A stretch of 64,000 nt of DNA from Melioribacter sp. Lineage in GTDB: Bacteria > Bacteroidota > Ignavibacteria > Ignavibacteriales > Melioribacteraceae. The first letter of the stretch is position 1; each line of letters starts with the position of its first letter. Shown piece by piece: positions 27,873-37,097 of this stretch. The position numbers and the translations under genes are program-made. The notes under the pieces were generated by a model. That model was not told the origin of the DNA. It was given only the letters and a program-made list of their open reading frames with translations, and did not search any database. The stretch is from NCBI GenBank assembly GCA_023250955.1, contig JAHEZQ010000008.1, forward strand, positions 1-64,000, in the 5' to 3' direction.

Positions 27873-27905
27873 GTTTCAAACGGTTTTATAAACATATAAG
27901 CGGAT
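27873..27905. promoter_or_regulatory. Weak LytTR-type direct repeat, site F
   Basis: GTTTCAAACGGTT (27873-27885) and CATATAAGCGGAT (27893-27905) repeat with a 20-bp period; the second half keeps ATAAGCGG. It lies 138-170 bp before the HEAT-repeat gene but is reversed relative to the orientation seen at sites A-D. Candidate only. Confidence 0.35.
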
Positions 27906-28042
27906 GAACACTTTGTACCTTTCAATAGTCTTATATGATGAACAATTGGAAATATATCTTGCTCAGCGATAATCAAATAAAATTGCTATCTGTTGTCAGT
28001 TTTCCAATTAAATATTTTTAAACAAAAATCTCAGGAGGTAAT

Positions 28043-28504
28043 ATGAAACCGAGATTCATAATATCGTCTATAGTGTTTGCAGTGTTACTATTCACAACTG
28101 CTGCTAACTGTCAAAACAGTAATCTTTCAGACGACGAAAAAAAACATCAAGTTGTTTGTAAGAATCCGTTAAAAGGTTTACAGTGCCCTGATGAAGACAT
28201 TCGTCTTGATTGTGCATTCGCATTAGGTAAAATCAAATCTGAAAAAGCAATTATTCCTTTAATGAAATTGTTAAGAGAAGATCCTAGTGATGCTGTCCGG
28301 ATTGTTGCTGCTCAATCTTTAATTGAAATCGGCGATCCACGCGGCGTTTTTCTTGTAGGACGTTCTGCTAAGTTTAATAACTCCGAGCGTGTAAGGAACT
28401 TATGTGATAAGTTTTATTCTTATTATATGATTTCAGAAAGTTTAGCAAAGCTAGAGGATAGTTCTACGGAAGAATTAACAATGGATATTGAAATTAAGGA
28501 TTAA
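28043..28504 (+). CDS. Small secreted HEAT-repeat protein
   Basis: 153 residues. Signal peptide about 1-23 (ending AANCQ; the cysteine is a possible but atypical lipobox). Two HEAT/PBS-lyase-type repeats follow: IRLDCAFALGKIKSEKAIIPLMKLLRE-like helices at about 55-85 and VRIVAAQSLIEIGDPRG at about 90-106. AGGAGG lies 4 nt before the ATG. HEAT proteins are binding scaffolds; the partner is unknown. It lies downstream of the RNA-copy-I terminator and of weak site F, inside the LytTR neighbourhood, which suggests but does not show co-regulation. Confidence 0.8.
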   Translation: MKPRFIISSIVFAVLLFTTAANCQNSNLSDDEKKHQVVCKNPLKGLQCPDEDIRLDCAFALGKIKSEKAIIPLMKLLREDPSDAVRIVAAQSLIEIGDPRGVFLVGRSAKFNNSERVRNLCDKFYSYYMISESLAKLEDSSTEELTMDIEIKD

Positions 28505-28725
28505 TAATTCGTGTGGGGATTCCGTATTGTAATTTTTGCACAATTTAGAATGCTAAAGATGTGGTATAATGAAGATCCGGAAGCTGTTTCAAATACTAAA
28601 TTGACTTAACACTTTTGAGACAGCATTTCCTCTCTATTATAATTACAATGTCTTCCTAAAAATAATCTTTAATTATCATAAGATTGATTAAGACCGATCA
28701 GCATACAATTATTGGAAGGTTCGAA

Positions 28726-29421
28726 TTGATCAATATTGAAAAAGAGTTTGTTCTCAGTTATATCGAAGAAGAACTTTCCGTTTTACTTGATGAGATCGGT
28801 GATGTTATAATCGCTTTAGATAATCTTCTACTACTAAGTGGCTTGAACAATGTACAACATACGAAAAATTTAAAATTACGCATTGATAGGCTTAAGAAAG
28901 CGATTAAACCTTTAATAGAATTGAGCTTTCCTGAATATTCATCAGAAAACAGTTTAGAGTTATGCGATCTTGGTTCATTATTAGATAAAATGCTTCCCTC
29001 CCTAAAGAGCTATGGGCAGAATAAAAATGTCATTGTTAATTCATTAATCATCACTCCGACAAGAATTAATGGAAATAGCGACCAATTAAGATCTGTGTTT
29101 AAACAATTACTCTATCTATTAATTAAGGAATTTGAAAACGGTGGAAGGATAGAATTGTCTGCACAGAAAGAAAACAAAAAAATAATAATCACAATAAATA
29201 TTTACGGGTCATTAAGATTTGAAATAACTTACGAAACAATTATTAACCAGGAAGAGCTCTTCTCAAAAAAAATTATGTGGAAAACACAAGCAACAAAATT
29301 ATTTCTCATAAGCAATACATTAAAACAAAACCAATCAAAAATAACGATTCGCAAATTATCACCCACACATAGAATCATATCTATTATATTACCTACAAAC
29401 GGTTCAGAAAATAATAAGTAA
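28726..29421 (+). CDS. Degenerate histidine-kinase-like protein, probably catalytically inactive
   Basis: About 231 residues from TTG 28726, which has GGAAGG 6 nt upstream; a TTG at 28684 is possible but unsupported. The layout resembles a helical-bundle plus GHKL ATPase: a helical segment with a coiled part (DEIGDVIIALDNLLLLSG), an N-box-like region (LRSVFKQLLYLLIKEF) and a G1-like position reading ITINIYGSLRFE, where the DxGxG signature is missing. No phospho-acceptor histidine box is seen. No ATG lies in the first third. It may be a decayed kinase or an adaptor that binds other kinases. No neighbour in tight operon; it is convergent with module 2. Confidence 0.6.
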   Translation: MINIEKEFVLSYIEEELSVLLDEIGDVIIALDNLLLLSGLNNVQHTKNLKLRIDRLKKAIKPLIELSFPEYSSENSLELCDLGSLLDKMLPSLKSYGQNKNVIVNSLIITPTRINGNSDQLRSVFKQLLYLLIKEFENGGRIELSAQKENKKIIITINIYGSLRFEITYETIINQEELFSKKIMWKTQATKLFLISNTLKQNQSKITIRKLSPTHRIISIILPTNGSENNK

Positions 29422-29511
29422 TAAATTTTTCGTCCTTTATTACTTTCTTTTTATAGACGGATAATCAGAAAAACAACTTGAATCATATATTAATCTTATA
29501 CCTATAAAACT

Positions 29512-29541
29512 CTTCTCCCAGGTGGGCCGACCTGGGAGAAG
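29512..29541 (-). terminator. Strong intrinsic terminator after RNA copy II
   Basis: A perfect 12-bp stem, CTTCTCCCAGGT with ACCTGGGAGAAG, encloses a 6-nt GC loop. On the - strand it is followed by AGTTTTATAG. It ends the module 2 transcript. Confidence 0.85.
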
Positions 29542-29548
29542 TAGAGGA

Positions 29549-29600
29549 GAGGCAAAATATGCATCGAAAGATGTGGGGCCCTTTCTTCCCCACTTGCCTC
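29549..29600 (-). ncRNA. Structured RNA element, copy II (3' end of module 2)
   Basis: On the - strand GAGGC (29600-29596) pairs with GCCTC (29553-29549), enclosing a hairpin GTGGGG/CCCCAC (29593-29588 with 29578-29573) and the same core CTTTCGATGCATATT (29570-29556) as copy I, then TCCTCT and a terminator. It begins 9 bp after the stop of the PorV-like gene, so it is a 3'-UTR element of module 2. No gene on this strand follows closely, which argues against a cis-acting leader role. Likely processed or terminated small RNA. Confidence 0.6.
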
Positions 29601-29609
29601 AAAAGTATT

Positions 29610-30638
29610 TTAAAATCCTAATGATATTCCGAACATATGACTTGAACTGAAATATTTTACGTCTCTGTAGGCGTAATCAAATTTAACATCAACACCTTCA
29701 ACGTTATATTTAAGACCAAAACCAAATGTATATCTGTACAAGAAAGTGTTGGATTCATACTCTGGAGCGAATGTATAACCGCCTCTAAAGAAAAGCATAT
29801 CATTGTAACTATACTCTGCACCAATTTTATATTGATCGCCCGCGAAATTATTATTCTGGAAAGATGAAGAAATGTTGAGCGAATTTTTTCCGATGTAAAT
29901 CGGGCGATAAGTTAATCCAATCTCAAATGAAGAAGGCAAATCAAATGGTGCCGGATCAATTTTATAATATTGCATTGGTCTTGTTAAGCTTGGAGCTTCT
30001 GCTTGAACATTTAATCCTGAACCTCCATATTTCATTTGAGGTCCGATATTTTTCATAGTCATCGCAAAACTTAATCCATCAACGCCTGCTAAACCTGTAT
30101 ACATTACACCAAGATTAAATGCAATACCGGTTGTACTAACAAGATTTAATGTTTCGCTGATCAGATTTGCTGTTAAACCTACTGATATTCTATCACTTAG
30201 ATTTTTTGCAAAAGTTAATCCTAATGTCATTAATTGTGGACTGTAAGTTTGTCCGGTTCCATCAGGATTCTCTACAGTGGTTACGGGAATATCTTCTATT
30301 GATAGAGATTTTATTGCAAAGGCTAGAGAGCCTAAACCATTAACTTGAATGCCAACAGCTGCATAGTTTACACCAATATCAGCTATGTGAGACATATAAG
30401 AAAATGAAGTTTCAACAGATTGGTTCGTGCGAGAAAGTCCAGCCGGATTCCAATATAGTGCTTCTAATCCCGTCATAGAAGAAATATTGGCTCCATTCAA
30501 ACCGATACCTCGTGCACCAACTGGAATTAGTAATTGTGCAGCTCCGCCGGTTCCGTTTCTAGAACCACCACCAGCAAAAGTCGTTGCTTGTGTTATTAAT
30601 AAAAGTACTATTAATATTATGTTAATTTTATTTTTCAT
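29610..30638 (-). CDS. PorV/PorQ-family outer-membrane protein (module 2)
   Basis: 342 residues. Signal peptide ends TTFAG. Family fingerprint: GGAAQLLIPVGARGIGLNGA then LEALYWNPAGLS, the VTTVENPDGTGQTY loop and a C-terminal strand ending GISLGF. It is paralogous to the protein at 14680-15699, with the same DGTG loop and barrel pattern. It starts 25 bp after the giant protein gene (GAGG ribosome-binding site) and ends module 2. Expected role: outer-membrane shuttle for T9SS cargo, by analogy with PorV/LptO. The organism's core T9SS genes are not in this window. Confidence 0.85.
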   Translation of the reverse strand: MKNKINIILIVLLLITQATTFAGGGSRNGTGGAAQLLIPVGARGIGLNGANISSMTGLEALYWNPAGLSRTNQSVETSFSYMSHIADIGVNYAAVGIQVNGLGSLAFAIKSLSIEDIPVTTVENPDGTGQTYSPQLMTLGLTFAKNLSDRISVGLTANLISETLNLVSTTGIAFNLGVMYTGLAGVDGLSFAMTMKNIGPQMKYGGSGLNVQAEAPSLTRPMQYYKIDPAPFDLPSSFEIGLTYRPIYIGKNSLNISSSFQNNNFAGDQYKIGAEYSYNDMLFFRGGYTFAPEYESNTFLYRYTFGFGLKYNVEGVDVKFDYAYRDVKYFSSSHMFGISLGF

Positions 30639-30663
30639 TTTTTCCTCAAACTTTTTTTCAACT

Positions 30664-33600
30664 TTAGAATTTATCGAGAATCTGTTGTTCTTGGACTATA
30701 GAAAACTTTAATGTCTTCGTGGTACCTAGATCTGGCATTTCAATGAATGCTATATAGAGACCGCTTGCAGCCGGTAAACCGGATGAGTTCAATAAATCCC
30801 ATCTTTCAAATTGAGAATTATTTTCTTTTTCAATTACTCTTATCATTTCACCAGCAACATTTACTATTCTTATAGTTGCTCTATTTGGTAAATGACTGAA
30901 AGTAATCAATCGGAAGTATTTATTCTGTTCTTGTGTATTAACTCCGTAATAAGGATTTGGAAAGACATTTATTTTCTTTACATCTTCTCGGGCAAGGTCT
31001 ATATCATTTGTATTGGCTGGTGCAGTAAATCTAAATTCATCGTTTACTGTGTTAGGTTTTGTTGTTTCGATTCTGAATATAGATCCTGTTTCTGGCATTG
31101 TTGCTGCGCAGTTGGCTGGCCAGTTTGCAGCACTTACTGATCCAAGATTCCAACCTACAAGTACTAAACGAGCCATAATCTCATTACCAACCGTTGATGT
31201 TGTTCCTGAAGCATCATAATCGCTGGCGACCACTGCATCATAACCTTTTGTTCCCGGTGTATGATCTGCAACATCATAAATATAAATCCAATCTGTTTCC
31301 GGATCATTATCTCCACCTGAAAGACTATGATCAACTTTATCAAGATCAAATATATCGTTCCCATTTACATCATTAATTAAAGCGCAAAGTTTATAATCAT
31401 CTGATGGATCGTTAGGTGTTCCTATACCGGTATTCCAAATTTCAAAGGGAACTTGTACTGTATTGTATGTCGTAAATCCCATATTAGCTTTACTACCTGT
31501 TGCAGTGAAACGAATTTCAAAATCGTAAGGAATAATTCTTGTAAAGTTATCTTCGCGTGGAACGCGTGTTAAGAAGAATGCATATGTTCCTGTATTTGAT
31601 GCATTCATACCTGTAGCAATTCCCCACAGTGCCGTACTGTTTCTCATTTGTCCAGCAGTTGGTCTATCATTAACTCCATCGCCTGGCAGTCCATCTAATG
31701 TTGGGAATCCGTTATCATTGAATGCAAATGTTCCCATTGCAGGAGTTGTTAATTTTCCACCTGCATTGGCAGTTATTAAGAATTTCTTAAAATCATTTGG
31801 AGGACCGGTTACTTTTATTTCTAGTCCGTCAACAATTGGATAAGAATTATCACCGGATTGGTTCGCAACTTTACTTGCTTTTACAACGCCAGTATTTATA
31901 TCGGTTACATTCCAAACAATATTATTCGTAGTTCCAACTTTTTCAAAATTAACTTTATAGGTATGCCCAGTTACTTGTGTCGGATCTTTCACTGTTGCTA
32001 CAACATTACCATCAGATTTGCTAGATGTAGTTGATGTATGTGTTACGCCAGTTATTGAATTTCCATAGGTATTAGTATATCGAATACCTGGGTTAGAACT
32101 TTTTGGGGTTACTCTAACTGATGTAATTGGATTTTCCAGAACTTGTGGAACTGCAAGCGGATCCGGATTATATGAATAAGATGTTACCGCATAATAGTAT
32201 TCAGATCCATTGTAAAGTGGTTGACCTGTTCTCACATAATCTTGATTAATGTCTATTGATCTCGATATTCCGTTATCTTTTCCAAACTGAACGGGAACCA
32301 TTTCATTGTTACCGGTTCTGCTATCAAATACATAATCGTAAAGAACTTTTACATTATTAACCAAATCATAAGTAGCAATTAATTTTGCATCTGCTTTTAA
32401 GGATGATGATAACGGTAATTGATAAACGTTATATCCTTCAAATCGATAACCTCTTTGAAAATAATTTTCGGTAAGTGCTGCAGCCGTAGGATCACCCCAA
32501 GAGAGTATAACTTCTTTATCTAATCCGGAAGCCGTTATAATAGGTTGAGCAGCTCCAGTAGGAATTTGAAAGAAATTATTATAAGCATCTTGAGCAACTT
32601 GATCATATGCTTTAAGTAGGGTTACAGAATTGAGATAATCGGTTCCCATAGCACAAATTTGAGCAACAACAACTTCTTGTGTATCTCCCGGAGCCATATT
32701 AAATGGTCCAGAAGCTGAACCTATTCTTCTATCGCTCGTGCTGATAATTTCACCGTCTATCCAACCTGTTCCTGTAACCGGATCGCCGGATAAAGCATAT
32801 GGAGTTGCGTGTGCACCTAGTCTGGCTGGAGTTCTAAAAGATTCACCGCTTCTTCCAATTCTACCCTGGAAGAAATTATAAAACTCTGTGGTTCCTTGAT
32901 ATGATCCGTTAGGTGGATCAGTTACAGCTGGATCTCCTTTTGCAAAATAATAAAATGCAGTCATTGGTAGATTTCTCTTACCAGCTATTTTCTTCCCTCT
33001 AAAAATTGCTGTATCTGTTGCGGATCCATTTACAATTGGACCTTGGAAGAAATCAAAACCAGTTGCCGGCGGAATCATTGTACCATATCTTGCATCATGA
33101 TTTGAAGAATTATAAACATAACCGAGACTTAAAGTTGTATCGCATCCAGCCAGATCATCATCAGAAAATCCTAAGTCTATATCAGACCACATACTTAAAT
33201 ACATATCTCTGAAAGTATCTCGACTTTTATTTATCAATAAGTATTTCCTGAAAATCATATTTCCCAAAGGACCAGCTTGAGAATATGCCCACATAGTACC
33301 TTGTTCTTCAATACCCATTGGTTGAGAACCATGGAGGGCAGTTGTTTTAGTTGCATCTAGATCATTTGCAACATACCAAATTGTTTGACTGGCACCGGGA
33401 ACTCCTGGAATGTCAACATCTGGATTATATATTTTATCACCATCTTTGTCTTCGAATGGAGCGCCGTCTTGCCATGGCCATTCTCTCCAATCTAAATCGT
33501 ATTGATTATATACTTCCGCTATTGGAAGCCCTTCATCTCTAGATTCCATTGTAAGATCGGCTGTTTTATAATCCGGTCTAACACGATAGATTCTATTTTT

Positions 33601-33987
33601 GGGTAAATCAGGACTTTCAGCAACTCCTGGAGAAAGTATTTTACCAGGCTGTAGTCCGGCAACGTATGCATTTCCTCCAACTTTAATATCAGTTGCGCTA
33701 CCATTTATTTTAGCTCCCCATAACAAACCAGATTCATAAGCTGCTGTTCTTCCGCTTCCTTTAGGATAAAAGAAACCAGCTGTATTAGAATCTAGATCAT
33801 CTGAGTCACCATCACTTCTAAAAAAAGTTGAAATGTTATTAATGTTAAGTCTAGCAGTATTAGGTGAACCAAGCAGCGTTTTATTTATTTTCTTTTTTGT
33901 TCCTTTCCCTTCAGCAAATTGTTTTGCTGGTAAAAACAAAAAGGAAAGAGCAATTAGTAATAGTATTACAATTTTATTTTTAATCAT
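30664..33987 (-). CDS. Giant secreted protein with T9SS-type C-terminal domain (module 2)
   Basis: 1107 residues. Signal peptide about 1-25. It shares layout with the module 1 protein: an N-terminal region with a conserved FNMAPGDTQEVVVAQ segment, a fibronectin-like part (KEVILSWGDP, FEGYNVYQLP, YYYAVTSYSY) and a terminal sorting domain from INVFPNPYYGVN to TKTLKFSIVQ. It lacks the CxxCH motif of its paralogue. An Asp-rich EDKDGDKIYNPDVD segment may bind calcium. GGGAG lies 9 nt before the ATG. Predicted cargo of the adjacent PorV-like protein. Molecular function unknown. Confidence 0.8.
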   Translation of the reverse strand: MIKNKIVILLLIALSFLFLPAKQFAEGKGTKKKINKTLLGSPNTARLNINNISTFFRSDGDSDDLDSNTAGFFYPKGSGRTAAYESGLLWGAKINGSATDIKVGGNAYVAGLQPGKILSPGVAESPDLPKNRIYRVRPDYKTADLTMESRDEGLPIAEVYNQYDLDWREWPWQDGAPFEDKDGDKIYNPDVDIPGVPGASQTIWYVANDLDATKTTALHGSQPMGIEEQGTMWAYSQAGPLGNMIFRKYLLINKSRDTFRDMYLSMWSDIDLGFSDDDLAGCDTTLSLGYVYNSSNHDARYGTMIPPATGFDFFQGPIVNGSATDTAIFRGKKIAGKRNLPMTAFYYFAKGDPAVTDPPNGSYQGTTEFYNFFQGRIGRSGESFRTPARLGAHATPYALSGDPVTGTGWIDGEIISTSDRRIGSASGPFNMAPGDTQEVVVAQICAMGTDYLNSVTLLKAYDQVAQDAYNNFFQIPTGAAQPIITASGLDKEVILSWGDPTAAALTENYFQRGYRFEGYNVYQLPLSSSLKADAKLIATYDLVNNVKVLYDYVFDSRTGNNEMVPVQFGKDNGISRSIDINQDYVRTGQPLYNGSEYYYAVTSYSYNPDPLAVPQVLENPITSVRVTPKSSNPGIRYTNTYGNSITGVTHTSTTSSKSDGNVVATVKDPTQVTGHTYKVNFEKVGTTNNIVWNVTDINTGVVKASKVANQSGDNSYPIVDGLEIKVTGPPNDFKKFLITANAGGKLTTPAMGTFAFNDNGFPTLDGLPGDGVNDRPTAGQMRNSTALWGIATGMNASNTGTYAFFLTRVPREDNFTRIIPYDFEIRFTATGSKANMGFTTYNTVQVPFEIWNTGIGTPNDPSDDYKLCALINDVNGNDIFDLDKVDHSLSGGDNDPETDWIYIYDVADHTPGTKGYDAVVASDYDASGTTSTVGNEIMARLVLVGWNLGSVSAANWPANCAATMPETGSIFRIETTKPNTVNDEFRFTAPANTNDIDLAREDVKKINVFPNPYYGVNTQEQNKYFRLITFSHLPNRATIRIVNVAGEMIRVIEKENNSQFERWDLLNSSGLPAASGLYIAFIEMPDLGTTKTLKFSIVQEQQILDKF

Positions 33988-34027
33988 TTTAATTAACTCC
34001 CATTATTTTTTTTCAACAAAAGACCAA

Positions 34028-36985
34028 TTAATATTCCAATCTGAGACCTAAACGGATTTGGCGTGGCGGTCCCCAGAAATTTGGATTAGTCATTAAGTAT
34101 CCATTGGCTACTTGTTGGTATTGTTGATAGTAGTCAATATTTATTGCTCTATACATTTCAGTATAACCTGGCTGGGTAACAAGCTGTCCGCTCAATTGAG
34201 GATTACTGATATAACCATCATCCGTATTAGAACCAGTTCGTAAGAATACATTTTCAACATTTTTTTTATCAAAAAGATTAATAACAAATAAATAAATGTT
34301 CAGTTTTAATCTATTAAAGAGATGGACTGTTTTATCTATGCGAAGATCAACCTGGAAAGTAGATGGTGTAACCGATGCATTTAATGATTCAACCGGAACT
34401 CTTCCTCTGGGATTTCCTTCAAGATCAGCAGCACCAACACCACGTGTAAAAGGATGCCCACTTGAAAAAGTCATCAATAACGAAGCACCAAATTCATGAA
34501 GAAGTGAAGGACCATCATTAATTCCAAAGTGATAATCAAAATTAATACTGCCTCTAAATGCATTATTAAAAACAAGCGGCGATACATAAGCCGGTAAATA
34601 TGTAACACCTTCAGCACCAGCAACCATACCACTATTTGAATTTGGGTATGAGCCCGTCCCTTCAGCATCTTGGAGTGAAAGTGATGCGTTCATTGCAATT
34701 CTTTTAATCCTACGCATTTGAAAGGACATTTCAATTCCCTTGGTTGTAGCAAAATCTCCATTTGTATAAACAGGATAGTTTTTAGTTTGTGATTCTTTTC
34801 TTGCAACAACCATTTGATATGTGACCTGATCTTTTATGTCTTTATAATATCCTGTGATATCAAATGAAGCGAAATCTCCGATTTGCTGTGTAAATCCAAT
34901 TTCGTATTGAATTGTTTTTGTTGGTTGCAAACTAAACGCAACTGGTTGTGGAAGATAATTGCCGCCTACCAAATTGCGAGCGGATGCATAATAGCCCTGA
35001 TAAATATCCGCGAGTCGAGTTTGCTGAATAAATTTTCCGTATTGGGCATGAAACATTGTTACATCAGTTACGGGGAAAGCCACTCCAATTCTTGGACTTA
35101 GATATGAGTAGGATGGAACTTTTTTCAAGCCAGAAGGAATAATATCGTAATTACTGCTAAAATTAAAAGCAGCATCGGGATAAGTTGGATCTACAAATTC
35201 ATACGTATCTGTATTTATGTAATCAAATCGCAGACCTAAATTCAAAATGATATCTGCGTAAGTAATTTTATCTTGTAAAAATGCAGATGCAAATACTGGA
35301 CGATGCGGACCAAAATATTCATCGTTATCAAGTTCATTTCCTAAAACATCATAACCGTAATTGTTCACACCTCTAGTTTGCATTACCTGTTCAATAGTTC
35401 TAGTACCTCTTGCACTAATCAAACCGGCAAGAGCAACTGCATTTCCATTAGCCCATCCATAATTACGCATTACATATTTTTGATATTCTCCGCCGATTTT
35501 AATTGAATGGATTTTATCCGGATCCCATGAAAATGTTCCGCTTAATGTGAAATTCTCTCTCTTAAATTTTCCATACCCTGCCAAAGGGTCACCAGGCTGA
35601 CTGAAAGCAAATCCATAAATACTGATTTGACTTGGTCTAACATATCGGCTTTGGAAATTTGTAAATCCATATTGAGCATTTGCCAGACTGTCGCCATATG
35701 CCATGAAATCATCTTTTAAATAAGGATCATAAAATTTCTGAGATTGAAAGAAATAACCGAGAGTTATATCATAAAACATTTTATCACTAAGAACATGTGT
35801 AAATTTTACACTACCCGAACCATTTTTTGCATCGCGCTGTTCTGTTCTTGAAGTGTTTAACATATTGCTGATACTTCCAGCGACTCGATTTGAATTCTGG
35901 GGATTTTGAAAAGATTGATCTGTATATGTACCGGCAAAACGAATCTGAATTGGATTTAAGTCCACTGATAGAGTAGAAGAAAAAGTTATTGCTCTGTTTT
36001 GATTATCCATTAGAGCTCCCGCAGGGTAAACTAAATTAATTGAATCCTGCGTAGAAGCATCTCTGTACCATCCCAAATTTATACCTGGATAGCGTTGAGG
36101 ATTTGGATCTCTTTGATAATTATAATTTGCAAGACCAAAGAACTTAACTTTTTCACCCAAGATAGGTCCGCTTAATGTTGCGGTTAATTCATCATACCCG
36201 TACCAGTAAGCACCTAAACGTTGCTTCCCATCGTAAGCATTATCTTTACTCTTGAACGTAATATTATCTGTTGTATAATCTAAAGTACCTTTAAAATTTC
36301 TAGTCCCGGATTTTAATTGTTGGCGAATAATCCCGGCATTTGCACCGCCATATTCAGCGGTATAACCGCCGACTTGAACTTGGACTTCTTCTACTGCATC
36401 TTGCACAACACGTACCGCATTATTTCCGGTCATTGGATTTCTAACATTAATTCCTTCTAAATAAAAACCTGTTTCATCAATTCTTCCGCCTCTTATAAAT
36501 AATGTATTGTCTTGCATTACAACTCCTGCAGAGAGACTTATTATATTATTCATACCCCTAACAGGTAAATTTTCGATGTCTTCTCTTGAGGTTACACGGA
36601 TAGCATTTGTATTACTTTTATTAACTAACTCTTTCTGCGCTACAATTGTAATTTCATTCATTGACACGTCTTGAGAAGTTAATTCGAAATTTAATTCTGT
36701 AGTCAGATCGGATGATACTCTTACGTTTGTAACCGATTCTGAGGAATAGCTAATAAATGAAGTTTTAACTTCATATGTGCCTGCAACCAAATTGGAGATA
36801 ACATAATCTCCATTCAGATCTGTTGCTGCACCAAATGAAGTCCCAACAACAATCACATTGGCACCAATCAAAGGTTCACGAGTTGCTCTGTCAACTACAC
36901 GTCCTTTGATTTTACCAGTTGCTGCAATTGCAATTGATGATGCGACAAGAAATAGGAAGATAAAAACGGTTAGGATTTTTTTCAT
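34028..36985 (-). CDS. TonB-dependent receptor with carboxypeptidase-like N-terminal domain (module 2)
   Basis: About 985 residues. The ATG at 36985 has AGGAGG 4 nt upstream and begins a clear signal peptide (MKKILTVFIFLFLVASS); longer readings lack support. A carboxypeptidase-like domain (GKIKGRVVDRATREPLIGAN), a plug (VTSREDIENLPVRGMNNI, FIRGGRIDETGFYLEGINVR, YTAEYGGANAGIIRQQLKSG) and a barrel ending RQIRLGLRLEY follow. Paralogous to the module 1 receptor. No SusD is adjacent. Site D lies 113-145 bp upstream of the start, so the whole module is a likely LytTR target. Confidence 0.92.
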   Translation of the reverse strand: MKKILTVFIFLFLVASSIAIAATGKIKGRVVDRATREPLIGANVIVVGTSFGAATDLNGDYVISNLVAGTYEVKTSFISYSSESVTNVRVSSDLTTELNFELTSQDVSMNEITIVAQKELVNKSNTNAIRVTSREDIENLPVRGMNNIISLSAGVVMQDNTLFIRGGRIDETGFYLEGINVRNPMTGNNAVRVVQDAVEEVQVQVGGYTAEYGGANAGIIRQQLKSGTRNFKGTLDYTTDNITFKSKDNAYDGKQRLGAYWYGYDELTATLSGPILGEKVKFFGLANYNYQRDPNPQRYPGINLGWYRDASTQDSINLVYPAGALMDNQNRAITFSSTLSVDLNPIQIRFAGTYTDQSFQNPQNSNRVAGSISNMLNTSRTEQRDAKNGSGSVKFTHVLSDKMFYDITLGYFFQSQKFYDPYLKDDFMAYGDSLANAQYGFTNFQSRYVRPSQISIYGFAFSQPGDPLAGYGKFKRENFTLSGTFSWDPDKIHSIKIGGEYQKYVMRNYGWANGNAVALAGLISARGTRTIEQVMQTRGVNNYGYDVLGNELDNDEYFGPHRPVFASAFLQDKITYADIILNLGLRFDYINTDTYEFVDPTYPDAAFNFSSNYDIIPSGLKKVPSYSYLSPRIGVAFPVTDVTMFHAQYGKFIQQTRLADIYQGYYASARNLVGGNYLPQPVAFSLQPTKTIQYEIGFTQQIGDFASFDITGYYKDIKDQVTYQMVVARKESQTKNYPVYTNGDFATTKGIEMSFQMRRIKRIAMNASLSLQDAEGTGSYPNSNSGMVAGAEGVTYLPAYVSPLVFNNAFRGSINFDYHFGINDGPSLLHEFGASLLMTFSSGHPFTRGVGAADLEGNPRGRVPVESLNASVTPSTFQVDLRIDKTVHLFNRLKLNIYLFVINLFDKKNVENVFLRTGSNTDDGYISNPQLSGQLVTQPGYTEMYRAINIDYYQQYQQVANGYLMTNPNFWGPPRQIRLGLRLEY

Positions 36986-37097
36986 ATTTCCTCCTGTTAA
37001 GAAAAAAAATATTTTTTCATTTTTGGTAAATACGTATTCTGTGCAAGTAAATTCTGAGCGCAATTTATATTCTAATATGGAAGACAAAAATCATTCT

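Noticed and set aside
31000-33760. Several open frames of 60-95 codons antisense or out of frame inside the module 2 giant protein gene
   Set aside because: They follow from the composition of the real gene, lack ribosome-binding sites and code low-complexity peptides.
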